Source: Croceibacterium ferulae
Lineage (GTDB): Bacteria; Pseudomonadota; Alphaproteobacteria; Sphingomonadales; Sphingomonadaceae
DNA length: 64,000 nt
Direction of reading: 5' to 3'
NCBI RefSeq assembly: GCF_003660445.1
Contig: NZ_QZVQ01000008.1
Location: 124,001-188,000 of the forward strand
How positions within the stretch are numbered: position 1 is the first letter of the stretch; every line of letters starts with the position of its first letter. Shown here in pieces: positions 19,822 through 27,676 of this stretch. Below the pieces are notes generated by a model that did no database searches, was not told the DNA's origin, and was given only the letters and a program-made list of their open reading frames with translations. The position numbers were made by a program, and so were the translations under genes.

Positions 19822-20253
19822 TCAGGTGGTCGGCAGCTGGACGTCCGGCATCGCGGCCAGTTCGGCGGCGGTCAGCGCGGTCTGCACATCCATGTCGTTG
19901 CCATCCTTGCGCGTGGTCAGGCCCTGCAGCGGCACGGTGACGTAGCGGTCGGGATTGCTGTTCTCCAGCTCCACGATCAGGCCGGTCACCTCCCCGCTCA
20001 CCTGGTCGCCGGTGCGGCGCAGGGCCTGCACCTCGCCCAGTTCGGTGCCATTGGCGGAGACGAGATCGGCATCCAGCAGCTGCCGCTCCGTCATGCCCAG
20101 CGCGACGGCCGACCCGTCGGCGGCGGCAACGCCGGCATCGGCCCGCTGCTCCAGCGCGTCCTCCGTCGCATCGGCCTGCTTCTCCGCCTCGGACTGGCAC
20201 GCGGCCACGCCCAGCGCGAGCGAGGACAGGGCGGCAAGGGTGACGAACTTCAT
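19822..20253 (-). CDS. Small lipoprotein with PRC-barrel-like domain
   Basis: A 143-residue predicted lipoprotein. The start MKFVTLAALSSLALGVAAC has a charged start, a hydrophobic stretch and a lipobox (GVAAC) with Cys at residue 19. After an Ala/Glu-rich linker the segment LLDADLVSANGTELGEVQALR...VPLQGL resembles a PRC-barrel fold. The ATG at 20253 is set by the signal peptide. Convergent with thiC. Function unknown; probably envelope-anchored. Confidence 0.72.
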   Translation of the reverse strand: MKFVTLAALSSLALGVAACQSEAEKQADATEDALEQRADAGVAAADGSAVALGMTERQLLDADLVSANGTELGEVQALRRTGDQVSGEVTGLIVELENSNPDRYVTVPLQGLTTRKDGNDMDVQTALTAAELAAMPDVQLPTT

Positions 20254-20396
20254 GGCAGATGACTCCTCTTCTGCTGTGGGGGATGGAAGGCGAACGACGC
20301 GGCGCCGCGTTGGTTTCCCCCACCCTGCCGCACTCCGGAGGGCCCCGAAGCCACGCCCGCGCTTTACAACCGGCCCGCGGGGCGCGAACACACGCC

Positions 20397-20552
20397 ATGG
20401 CCGATCTCTACCTCAAGGCGCTGGAATCCGAGCGCAAGGCCCTGTGGGCGACCTGTCGCCTCAAGGGCCTCCCCAAGACCACGCCGGAGCGCATGCGCAT
20501 CGCGGAACTGGACCGGCTGATTGCCGAGCATAAGGGGAAGGCGAAGGGGTAG
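20397..20552 (+). CDS. Small charged helical protein, unknown function
   Basis: A possible 51-residue protein, MADLYLKALESERKALWATC..., rich in Lys, Arg and Glu and predicted to be mostly helical. The codon pattern follows the surrounding high-GC genes. A longer frame upstream exists but reads through the promoter region of the divergent lipoprotein gene. No family is recognised; it could also be non-coding. Confidence 0.5.
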   Translation: MADLYLKALESERKALWATCRLKGLPKTTPERMRIAELDRLIAEHKGKAKG

Positions 20553-20688
20553 TAACGAGCGACTATCGCGGGCGATGGCAACGAGTATGCTGCTAACCTG
20601 ACCCGCTTATGAGAATTAACAAGTGCCCGAGCTTGCAGGAACGAGACGAAACCGCTTATTCTCGCTCCGCAGCGAATAGGGGGACGGT

Positions 20689-21825
20689 GTGGGAGAGAAG
20701 CAAGGCGAGCCTTCAAGTCCTAAGGCCAAGCGAGTAAGAGTTAGTCAAACTGACGTTCCCGCCTACTCGCTTGAGGACGCATTGAGAGTAGCGTCTGCCA
20801 TAGCGGACAATTATGCAGGCGCTGCGACTAAGCCGTTAGATGTGGCTGCAGCGATGAACCTCGCTCCGAACTCGAGTCATTTTAGGATGCTCACGGGCTC
20901 TGCGATAGCTTATGGTTTGACTTCCGGTGCTTACAACGCAGCTGAAATTTCACTGACACCTTTGGCTAACCAAATCTTATCTCCTCTGGCAGAAGGTGAT
21001 GATATTTCCGGAAAGCGGGAAGCGCTGCTTACGCCGAACATTGTTGGAACTTTTCTAAACAAGTATAATAACAGTCCGCTTCCCCCCGAGCGCATCGCTG
21101 AAAATGTTCTTGTAGCGCTAGGTGTCCCGCGAGAAAGAGCGTCGTCTGTTTACGCGTTGATAGTTGAGGGTGCGGCGTCCATTGGTATGTTGCAAGAGAT
21201 AAAGGGGAAAAAGTATATCAATCTGGAGAGGGCAGGGCCTAACTCTTCTAAGATACCAGCTGATGACGAGATCGATGTAAGCGATAGGGTGGACTTGGAG
21301 AGCGGTGAACCGCTTGCAAAGTCAACTACAAACGAAGATATAGAAGCAAAGTCATCTGAGAATATTGATACTGGTTTTATTCGCAAAGATACTGCGAATA
21401 AGAAGGTATTTATTACTCATGGTTATAATAAACAGTTTGTGGATCCGATAAAAAAGCTTTTGTCGTTCGGTGAGATGGAGGCGGTCGTTTCGGTGGAGAG
21501 GCAGTCGATTTCACAACCAGTCCCCGAAAAAGTAATGAATGATATGCGTGAGTGTGGCGCCGCGATTATTCACGTCGAAGGTGAAATGACCTTGATCGAT
21601 GCTGAGGCGAAAGAGCACATTGTTCTAAATCCTAACGTGCTAATCGAGATCGGTGCTGCAATGGCTTTGTACGGCAAGAGGTTTATACTTCTTGTCAAGA
21701 ATGGTGTGAAGCTTCCTTCAAATCTCCAAGGCCTTTATGAAGGTAGGTATGAGGGTGACGCACTCGATGGCAACGCGACAATTCGGCTCTTGGAAGCTAT
21801 AAACGACTTAAAACGCGCTAAGTAA
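20689..21825 (+). CDS. TIR-like (CAP12/PF10137-type) nucleotide-binding protein with N-terminal winged-helix-like domain
   Basis: A 378-residue protein from a GTG start preceded by AGGGGGA. The C-terminal third (about 235-378) begins KKVFITHGYNKQFVDPIKKLL and continues to NPNVLIEIGAAMALYGKRFILLVKNG and LPSNLQGLYEGRY, closely following the TIR-like domain of predicted nucleotide-binding proteins; the Glu of VLIEIG sits where the NADase catalytic Glu is expected. Residues 20-190 form an all-helical, winged-helix-like region (SLEDALRVASAIADNY, FRMLTGSAIAYGLT). G+C is clearly below the neighbours, indicating transfer. A role as an NAD-depleting defence protein is inference. Confidence 0.78.
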   Translation: MGEKQGEPSSPKAKRVRVSQTDVPAYSLEDALRVASAIADNYAGAATKPLDVAAAMNLAPNSSHFRMLTGSAIAYGLTSGAYNAAEISLTPLANQILSPLAEGDDISGKREALLTPNIVGTFLNKYNNSPLPPERIAENVLVALGVPRERASSVYALIVEGAASIGMLQEIKGKKYINLERAGPNSSKIPADDEIDVSDRVDLESGEPLAKSTTNEDIEAKSSENIDTGFIRKDTANKKVFITHGYNKQFVDPIKKLLSFGEMEAVVSVERQSISQPVPEKVMNDMRECGAAIIHVEGEMTLIDAEAKEHIVLNPNVLIEIGAAMALYGKRFILLVKNGVKLPSNLQGLYEGRYEGDALDGNATIRLLEAINDLKRAK

Positions 21826-21843
21826 GCTAAATGGCGATTTATG

Positions 21844-22062
21844 TTAGTAGGCGTTGTATGTGGAGTCGGGTAGAGTCGTGTAGTTCGGTGCTTGATCTCC
21901 CTCGTGAAAGCTCAACAACGTACTTCGCCAATGCGTGGCCATCACCGTAACCCGCTCATCCGTAATCCGGCGGTCACGCGATGGGCGCTGATCCGTCAAA
22001 GTCAGCAACGGCAAAGCGCACGGGTCATAGCTGGTGTCGGTGCGTTCCTCCGAGGCCGCCAC
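21844..22062 (-). pseudogene. Possible gene remnant
   Basis: A 72-codon open frame with balanced, protein-like composition (TLTDQRPSRDRRITDERV, THWRSTLLSFHEGD) extends a few codons further upstream (RFWKLV) until a stop created at the edge of the REP-like palindrome. It has no recognised family and no good start. It may be the 3' end of a gene cut by the repeat; coding status is doubtful. Confidence 0.25.
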
Positions 22063-22075
22063 CAGCTTCCAAAAT

Positions 22076-22169
22076 CGTCATCGCGAGTAGCCGGAGGTGA
22101 CATGGCGGCCCAGAGCCACATGCGTCACCCCATTCGACCCCGAATGGCTTCGCTGCGCTTGCAATGACG
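22076..22169. repeat. REP/BIME-like imperfect palindrome
   Basis: The outer arms CGTCATCGCGAG (22076-22087) and CTTGCAATGACG (22158-22169) pair at 10 of 12 positions, and an inner CATTCG/CGAATG pair lies at about 22131-22146. The arm sequence (TCATTGCAAGCGCAGCGAAGCC on the minus strand) matches the widespread dispersed bacterial repeat of this type. With 21826-22075 it fills the gap between the TIR-like gene and the Phd/XRE gene. Confidence 0.75.
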
Positions 22170-22198
22170 TAGGTGTGGTTGGCGGAAGGGCGCTTCGA

Positions 22199-22582
22199 TC
22201 ACTCCTGCTCCGACGCCCAGACCGGCGCCTCCAGCGCCGCCGCCAGCTTCCGCCGCGTCGCGCGCGAGCCATAGCCGGCGCCGGCCTCGATCCGGCTGAC
22301 CCACACCTGGCTCAAGCCCGCCTTCTGCGCCAAAGCCGCCTGCGACAGCCCGCAATAGCGGCGCCATGCGGCGAGCGGGGACAGGTTCTCGTCCAGGATC
22401 AGGTTGAGCACCTTGCCCGGCATCGTCCCCTCGCCGGCATCAAACCGCGCCAGCCGCGCGTCCGCGATCCGCACATCTTCCTCGTCCTCGGCATAGGCGC
22501 TCAGGCGCTCCCAATCCTCGGCGCGCATCACGACCATCTCCGTGCCATCCGGGGCGGTGAAACGCTGGGGCCAGTAGTCCAA
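22199..22582 (-). CDS. Phd-like N-terminus fused to XRE helix-turn-helix (antitoxin-like)
   Basis: A 127-residue protein. The first 40 residues (RFTAPDGTEMVVMRAEDWERL) resemble the DNA-binding half of Phd/YefM antitoxins; the C-terminal half (LSPLAAWRRYCGLSQAALAQKAGLSQVWVSRIEAG) is a complete XRE helix-turn-helix. The TTG start at 22582 is chosen because an AGGAG site lies 7 nt upstream. No partner toxin is visible on either side, so it is an orphan antitoxin or a stand-alone regulator. Divergent from the HTH gene at 22734. Confidence 0.75.
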   Translation of the reverse strand: MDYWPQRFTAPDGTEMVVMRAEDWERLSAYAEDEEDVRIADARLARFDAGEGTMPGKVLNLILDENLSPLAAWRRYCGLSQAALAQKAGLSQVWVSRIEAGAGYGSRATRRKLAAALEAPVWASEQE

Positions 22583-22692
22583 GGTCGCGCTCCTGTTCGT
22601 GAGCCGGGCGGGCGGTCTGACGTATAACGCAGCATGTGGTGAAACGCAGCCGCCCGGTTCAGTCGGCCCGCGCCAGAACCCCACCGTCCAAA

Positions 22693-22707
22693 ACCATTTT
22701 CCTACAC
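22693..22707 (+). promoter_or_regulatory. Shared motif ACCATTTTCCTACAC, copy 1
   Basis: ACCATTTTCCTACAC lies 26 bp before the ATG of the HTH gene at 22734. Near-identical copies occur before the HTH genes at 30699 and 55274 and upstream of the lysozyme gene at 38775-39395. Probably a promoter element or operator; its binding factor is unknown. Confidence 0.6.
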
Positions 22708-22733
22708 GCCCCCGATCTGCCCAAAGCTTGAGG

Positions 22734-23210
22734 ATGACCACGCCCCCGCCCGGTGCCCCGTCGCCAGCCGCCTCACCCCGCACCCGCCACCCCGATCCGC
22801 TCGCGCACGACCAGTACCGCTGGACCGCGGCCAAGGCGCTGGCCTTCCTCGATGACCTCGGCCGCCACGGCAATGTGGCGCGCGCGGCGCGCAGCGTCGG
22901 GATGACGCGGCAATCGGCCTATCGCCTGCGCGACCGCTCGCTCACCGTGGCGCAGGCCTGGCCGCTGGCGCTCGCCGCCGGGCTGAAGCAGGCGGCGCTG
23001 CTACCCTCGCGGGCGGAGACGCAGCGGGCGGCCGCGCGGCGCCGGCAGAACGATGCAAGGTGGTTCGCGGAAGGACTGCCCTGGCTGCAAACCGACACAC
23101 CCGCCGGGCTGGGCGACAGTTCCTCGCCACACCGCGACATCGCGCCCCGCCAAGGTGACGCTGTCCGCCACCTTGGCGACAGGGCCGGTGCGCAAGGCGG
23201 CAGGGTGTGA
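22734..23210 (+). CDS. Sphingomonad-type helix-turn-helix protein, paralogue 1
   Basis: A 158-residue basic protein. A Pro-rich start leads into RWTAAKALAFLDDLGRHGNVARAARSVGMTRQSAYRLRDRS (about residues 23-64), a helix-turn-helix in which AARSVGMTRQSAYRLR is the recognition unit. The same unit recurs in the proteins at 30699 and 55274. The rest (LALAAGLKQAALLPSRAETQ, ARWFAEGLPWL) is helical, ending in a low-complexity tail. Probable DNA-binding regulator; target unknown. The downstream flank (23205-23297) shares short blocks with the flank of paralogue 2. Confidence 0.75.
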   Translation: MTTPPPGAPSPAASPRTRHPDPLAHDQYRWTAAKALAFLDDLGRHGNVARAARSVGMTRQSAYRLRDRSLTVAQAWPLALAAGLKQAALLPSRAETQRAAARRRQNDARWFAEGLPWLQTDTPAGLGDSSSPHRDIAPRQGDAVRHLGDRAGAQGGRV

Positions 23211-23305
23211 TCGGCATGGCGACACCACCGGTCGGCACGGTGTCGCCTGCCCGGTGCAAGCCGACGGGAAATGCGGCCAAGCCGACGCGAACCGGCGTAA
23301 CCCCG

Positions 23306-23800
23306 TCACCCCACACCCTTGTCCCCGACCAGCGCCCGCAACCGCACCGCCAGCACCGCATCCACCCGCGCCGCGCCATTGCGCAGGCCTTCCAGGTCGC
23401 CCGCCATCTCCGCATCGCCCAGATGCGCCGCCAGCGCCATCGCCGTCTCGTAGCTGACCCGCTGCGCCTGCTTGCCCTTGCGCAGCGCTCCGGCCAGCGC
23501 GACATCGCGCCAGCGGCCGGGCACCTCCGTCTCGGTATCGCGGCAGGCATCGTCCAGGATCGCGCGCAGCCAGATATTGTCCGCGCCCTGCGCCTCGGCA
23601 CCCAGCCGGGCCAGCAGCTCGGCCAGCGTCTTTGCTTCCTCCCCGGCGTGGGGCAGGTCGGCGTGGATCAGCGCGCGCAAGGCGTCGTCATGCACCGCCG
23701 CCGCCAGCGCGCCGCCCCGCTCCGCCAGCGCCCGCGCGGCGTCGGCCATGTCCTGCAGCGCCTCGACCAGCAGTCCCTGTGCACTATCGACCTGCGGCAT
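23306..23800 (-). CDS. Divergent DUF892-like helical protein
   Basis: A 164-residue, almost entirely helical protein. The layout (ALAERGGALAAAVHDDALRALIHADLPHAGEEAKTLAELLARLG ... SYETAMALAAHLGDAEMAGDLEGL) follows the DUF892 ferritin-like family, but several Glu/His metal ligands seen in the copy at 5244-5768 are missing or moved. It precedes the amidase gene by 14 bp on the DNA and is transcribed in the same direction, downstream of it. Metal binding is doubtful; the family call is moderate. Confidence 0.6.
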   Translation of the reverse strand: MPQVDSAQGLLVEALQDMADAARALAERGGALAAAVHDDALRALIHADLPHAGEEAKTLAELLARLGAEAQGADNIWLRAILDDACRDTETEVPGRWRDVALAGALRKGKQAQRVSYETAMALAAHLGDAEMAGDLEGLRNGAARVDAVLAVRLRALVGDKGVG

Positions 23801-23814
23801 CCTGCGCTCTCCCT

Positions 23815-24534
23815 TTAACGTGTCCGTCCGGCGTCCCGGTCCACCAGCAGCTGGAACAGGATCGCGCGCACCTCGCCATCCACGATGCCGTCGATATGTT
23901 CGGGCCGCCAGCGGCGCTGGAACGCCTCCACCACCTTGTGGCTGTCCGTGATGTCGTACCCGAACCGCTCCAGCGCCAGCATGAAGGCGCCGTCATTGTC
24001 GAACGGATCGCCCAGGTCCAGCCGTTCCGGCCGGGCCAGGCACAGGCGGTGGCGCGCCAGCCGGTCCCACGGGAACAGCTCGCCCGGGTCGATCTTGCGC
24101 GTGGGGGCGACGTCCGAATGGCCGACCACATTGGCGCGCGGGATGTCATGGGTCTGCACGATGCGCGCCAGCAGCGGCAGCAGCGCGTCGATCTGCGCCC
24201 GGGCGAAGGGGCGGTACCCGCCGGCATGGCCCGGATGGTCCAGCTCGATCCCGATGCTGGCGGAGTTCACGTCCCGCAGGCCCCGCCAGAAGCTGGCGCC
24301 TGCATGCCAGGCGCGCTTCTCCTCCGCCACCAGCCGGATCACCTCGCCCGCCTCGCTGATCAGGTAATGCGCGCTGACCTCCGCCGCCGGGTCGATCAGC
24401 CGGGCCAGCGCGGCATCGAACGGCATCTCGGTATAATGCAGCACCACGGCGGAGATGGCGCCGGCCCGCTCGTTCCAGTTGGGGGAGGGGACCTCCCGGT
24501 GGACGAGCTCGTCCTCAGCCATCCGCGCCTGCAT
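23815..24534 (-). CDS. N-acetylmuramoyl-L-alanine amidase (AmpD/amidase_2 family)
   Basis: A 239-residue zinc amidase that cleaves the bond between N-acetylmuramic acid and the stem peptide. Zinc ligands are seen in VVLHYTEM and in NVVGHSDVAPTRKIDPGELFPW, with GIELDHPG between them, as in AmpD. There is no signal peptide, so it probably acts on recycled anhydromuropeptides in the cytoplasm. The first ATG (24534) overlaps chpT by 20 bp; the ATG at 24522 is an equally good start. Its last 35 bases recur almost exactly at 31212-31246. Confidence 0.9.
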   Translation of the reverse strand: MQARMAEDELVHREVPSPNWNERAGAISAVVLHYTEMPFDAALARLIDPAAEVSAHYLISEAGEVIRLVAEEKRAWHAGASFWRGLRDVNSASIGIELDHPGHAGGYRPFARAQIDALLPLLARIVQTHDIPRANVVGHSDVAPTRKIDPGELFPWDRLARHRLCLARPERLDLGDPFDNDGAFMLALERFGYDITDSHKVVEAFQRRWRPEHIDGIVDGEVRAILFQLLVDRDAGRTR

Positions 24535-25177
24535 CGGCCGGCGCGCCGATCGTGGCGCCCATCACCAGCACGCCGTCGCCCTGCGCCTGCTGCACGGTGC
24601 CGCCATGCGCCTGTGCCAGCTGGCGCACCAGTGCGGCCGGGGCGGTGCGGGCGGACAGCTGGTGCGGGGGCAGGGTGCCGTCCAGCGCGCGGCCGATGTC
24701 GCGGTCCATCGCGATCCGGTCGCCTTCCGCGCGGATGGCGATCTCGACGTCGCCGCCACGCCGCTCCGCCGCAATGGCCAGCACGCCGCCGCGCACCAGA
24801 GTGTCCAGGCCGATCGCCGCCATGTTCAGCAGCAGCTTGGCCGCCGGGCCGGGCAGCGTGTCCGCCGCGATGCCCCACTCAAGCGCCACGTCGCGCCCGC
24901 CGGCGGCCAGCGCCGTGATCAGCTCCCGCATCTCGGCCACCGGCATCTCCTGCACGGAAGAACCGGCCGCGCCAAAGGCGTAGCGGAAGAAGGTCAGCTT
25001 GTCGGCCGCCACCCGCGCGCTCTGTGCCAGCAGCTGCGTGCAGCTGTCGCGCATGGCGGGGTCGTTCTCGTGCTCCAGCAGTTCCAGCCCGTTGCCGAAG
25101 GCGGAGACGGGGCTGACAAGATCGTGGCACAGGCGCGAACAGAGCAGGGCGGCGAGATCGGGTTGTGAAATCATCAT
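24515..25177 (-). CDS. chpT: Histidine phosphotransferase ChpT
   Basis: A 220-residue phosphotransferase which, in alphaproteobacteria, carries phosphate from the CckA kinase to CtrA and CpdR in cell-cycle control. The phospho-accepting His sits in LLCSRLCHDLVSPVSAFGNGLELL (about residues 10-33), followed by the second helix of the dimerisation hairpin and a degenerate GHKL-like domain (AAKLLLNMAAIGLDTLVRGG, AHGGTVQQ). Between the JAMM peptidase gene and the amidase on the same strand, with a short overlap, so probably one operon. Confidence 0.85.
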   Translation of the reverse strand: MMISQPDLAALLCSRLCHDLVSPVSAFGNGLELLEHENDPAMRDSCTQLLAQSARVAADKLTFFRYAFGAAGSSVQEMPVAEMRELITALAAGGRDVALEWGIAADTLPGPAAKLLLNMAAIGLDTLVRGGVLAIAAERRGGDVEIAIRAEGDRIAMDRDIGRALDGTLPPHQLSARTAPAALVRQLAQAHGGTVQQAQGDGVLVMGATIGAPADAGADG

Positions 25178-25185
25178 TGCCGCCC

Positions 25186-25581
25186 TTAGCTTTCCGCGAG
25201 GGAACAGGAAAGCTGCACGAAGCCCGCTTCGTCGTCCTGCCACCAGCATACGTCGCACGCCGCCACGATCGCCCACACCCGCCCGTCGCCGGCGGCCTGC
25301 GCCTGGTCCGTGGCGGAGGGGCGCGCATCGCCGGTCGGGTGGGAGTGGTAATAGCCCAGCACCGCCGGCCCCCCGGCCCGCGCCGCCCGGTGCGCCGCGA
25401 TCAGCGTGGCGGGATCGATCTCGAACCGGTGCCAGGGCTCGGCCGCCACATTGGCCGCCGGCACCGCCTGCACGATCGCCTGCCCCCGGCCCAGCAGCAG
25501 GCCGCAGCATTCCCGCGGATGCGCCGCCGCCGCTGCGCTGCGCATCACCGCCAGCACGGCGCTTGTGACCGTCCATTCCAT
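25186..25581 (-). CDS. JAMM/M67 family metallopeptidase
   Basis: A 131-residue JAB1/MPN domain protein. The zinc motif is complete: Glu in HPRECCGLLLG, then HSHPTGDARPSATD (HxH-x-D). Bacterial members are predicted isopeptidases acting on ubiquitin-like sulfur carriers or similar tails. The ATG at 25581 gives the usual length; a further in-frame start upstream adds only a basic tail. It ends 8 bp before the chpT start and may lead that operon. Divergent from the RluA-type gene. Confidence 0.87.
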   Translation of the reverse strand: MEWTVTSAVLAVMRSAAAAAHPRECCGLLLGRGQAIVQAVPAANVAAEPWHRFEIDPATLIAAHRAARAGGPAVLGYYHSHPTGDARPSATDQAQAAGDGRVWAIVAACDVCWWQDDEAGFVQLSCSLAES

Positions 25582-25598
25582 GCGGCACAGCCTGCGGC

Positions 25599-26543
25599 AT
25601 GACAGCGGCAGATACAATCACCGGCACGCTGGCCGGCGGGCCCCGGCTGGACAAGGCGCTGGCGGAGGCGAGCGGCCTGTCGCGCGAACGGATCAAGGCG
25701 CTGCTGGCCGAAGGCGCCATCACCGTCGCGGCCACCCCCGCCACTTCCCCCAGCGCCAAGGCGCCCGACGGCGCCTCCTTCGCCATCCGCCTGCCCCCGG
25801 CCACCGACCCCCACGCCCTGCCGCAACAGATCCCGCTGACCATCGTGCACGAGGATGCCGACCTGCTGGTGGTGGACAAGCCCGCCGGCATGGTCGTCCA
25901 CCCCGCCGCCGGCAATCCGGACGGCACGCTGGTCAACGCCCTGCTGCACCATTGCGCCGGCCAGCTGTCGGGCATCGGCGGCGTCGCGCGGCCGGGCATC
26001 GTGCACCGGATCGACAAGGACACGTCCGGCCTGCTGGTGGTGGCCAAGAGCGACCGCGCGCATGAAGGCCTCGCCCGCCAGTTCGCCGATCATTCCATTA
26101 CCCGCGCCTACCTCGCCGTCACCAACGGCCACCCGCAGCCGCCCGCCGGCACCATCACCGCGCGCCTCGGGCGGTCGGATGCGGACCGCAAGAAAATGGC
26201 CGTGCTGCCCAAGGATTCCTCACGCGGCAAACATGCCGTTACCCATTACAAGACCCTTCAACGACTCACCGGCGCGGCCGTGGTGGAGTGCCGGCTGGAG
26301 ACCGGCCGCACGCACCAGGTCAGGGTTCACCTCCTGTCAATCGGCCATCCGCTATTGGGAGATCCAGTCTATGGGCGCGCCAATTCCATCGTCCGGCCGA
26401 TCCTGCGGGAGCTCGGCTTCACGCGGCAGGCGCTGCACGCGGCGGAACTCGGCTTCGTCCATCCGGTCAGCGGCGAATACCTGCACTTCAGCAGTCCGCT
26501 GCCGGCCGATATGCGCCAGTTAATCGACGAATGCGGTCAATGA
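25599..26543 (+). CDS. RluA/RluD family rRNA/tRNA pseudouridine synthase
   Basis: A 314-residue pseudouridine synthase. An N-terminal S4 RNA-binding segment (RLDKALAEASGLSRERIKALLAEGAI) is followed by the catalytic motif HRIDKDTSGLLVV (about residues 135-147), the Asp being the nucleophile, and LETGRTHQVRVHL. Architecture fits RluD, which modifies helix 69 of 23S rRNA. It lies upstream of rpoH in the same orientation, with about 130 bp between. Confidence 0.9.
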   Translation: MTAADTITGTLAGGPRLDKALAEASGLSRERIKALLAEGAITVAATPATSPSAKAPDGASFAIRLPPATDPHALPQQIPLTIVHEDADLLVVDKPAGMVVHPAAGNPDGTLVNALLHHCAGQLSGIGGVARPGIVHRIDKDTSGLLVVAKSDRAHEGLARQFADHSITRAYLAVTNGHPQPPAGTITARLGRSDADRKKMAVLPKDSSRGKHAVTHYKTLQRLTGAAVVECRLETGRTHQVRVHLLSIGHPLLGDPVYGRANSIVRPILRELGFTRQALHAAELGFVHPVSGEYLHFSSPLPADMRQLIDECGQ

Positions 26544-26675
26544 TATCGACGAAACGAAGCTGAATTACAGGATCGGTCGGTATATAAGACCGTTGGGGGC
26601 AGGAGTGGCCGGGCCCTGTGGATGCCCAGAAGGGGTCCACGCAATGATTGGCCGACACAAGGTTGTGGGACACAG

Positions 26676-27584
26676 ATGATGAGCGAGCAGAGAAAACTGA
26701 CAGTGCCGGCACTCGGGGGCGAACAGAGCCTCAACCGCTACCTGTCGCAGATCAAGAAATTCCCCGTGCTGAAGCCGGAGCAGGAATACATGCTCGCCAA
26801 GCGGTACCAGGAACATGAGGATCCGGAGGCCGCCGCGCAACTGGTCACCAGTCACCTGCGTCTCGTGGCCAAGATCGCCATGGGCTATCGCGGCTACGGC
26901 CTGCCGGTCAGCGACCTGATCTCCGAAGGCAATGTCGGCCTGATGCAGGGCGTGAAGAAGTTCGAGCCCGATCGCGGCTTCCGCCTGGCGACCTACGCCA
27001 TGTGGTGGATCAAGGCGTCTATCCAGGAATACATCCTGCGCAGCTGGTCGCTGGTCAAGATGGGCACCACCGCCGCGCAGAAGAAGCTGTTCTTCAACCT
27101 GCGCCGCATGAAGAAGCAGCTGGAGGCCTACGAGGACTCCGACATGCACCCGACCGATGTCGCCAAGATCGCGACCGACCTGGGCGTGCCGGAGCAGGAG
27201 GTCATCAACATGAACCGCCGCATGATGATGGGCGGCGATGCCTCGCTGAACGTCTCCATGCGCGCCGACGAGGAAGGCGGCGGCCAGTGGCAGGACTGGC
27301 TGACCGACGACCGCCCGCTGCAGGACCACGTCGTGGCCGAGGCGGAGGAGGCCCGCGTGCGCCACTCCATGCTGGTGGAGGCGATGGACGGGCTGAACGA
27401 TCGGGAGAAGCACATCCTGACCGAACGCCGCCTGACCGACGACCCGCAGACGCTGGAGGAGCTGAGCCAGGTCTACGACGTCAGCCGCGAACGCATCCGC
27501 CAGATCGAGGTGCGCGCCTTCGAGAAGGTGCAGAAGGCCATGCAGCGGATCGCCGGCGAGAAGCTGATGCCCGCGATGGCCTGA
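26676..27584 (+). CDS. rpoH: RNA polymerase heat-shock sigma factor RpoH (sigma-32)
   Basis: A 302-residue group 3 sigma factor directing transcription of heat-shock genes. Region 2 (LVTSHLRLVAKIAMGYRGYGLPVSDLISEGNVGLMQGVKKFEPDRGFRLATYAMWWIKASIQEYIL is spread over residues 50-120) is intact. The RpoH box QKKLFFNLRR follows near 136. Region 4 ends with DVSRERIRQIEVRAFEKVQ. Start at ATG 26676; a second ATG follows immediately. The AT-rich upstream stretch (about 26570-26600, with GTATATAAG) probably holds the promoter. Confidence 0.97.
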   Translation: MMSEQRKLTVPALGGEQSLNRYLSQIKKFPVLKPEQEYMLAKRYQEHEDPEAAAQLVTSHLRLVAKIAMGYRGYGLPVSDLISEGNVGLMQGVKKFEPDRGFRLATYAMWWIKASIQEYILRSWSLVKMGTTAAQKKLFFNLRRMKKQLEAYEDSDMHPTDVAKIATDLGVPEQEVINMNRRMMMGGDASLNVSMRADEEGGGQWQDWLTDDRPLQDHVVAEAEEARVRHSMLVEAMDGLNDREKHILTERRLTDDPQTLEELSQVYDVSRERIRQIEVRAFEKVQKAMQRIAGEKLMPAMA

Positions 27585-27614
27585 GGCCTGGTGTCAGTGC
27601 TGAGGTGCTGAGAG

Positions 27615-27641
27615 GGGCGGTCCGTAGGGGCCGCCCTTTTT
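27615..27641 (+). terminator. Rho-independent terminator of rpoH
   Basis: A GGGCGG/CCGCCC stem (27615-27620 and 27631-27636) with a 10-nt loop is followed by five T residues (27637-27641), 30 bp after the rpoH stop. It is the clearest intrinsic terminator in the window and marks the left edge of the low-G+C accessory operon. Confidence 0.88.
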
Positions 27642-27676
27642 GTTGGCGCGAAACGGTAGCTGTTTCGCTGTCGATT

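Noticed and set aside
22076-22169. Insertion sequence
   Set aside because: The palindrome is too short and encodes no transposase; it matches a dispersed REP-type repeat instead.
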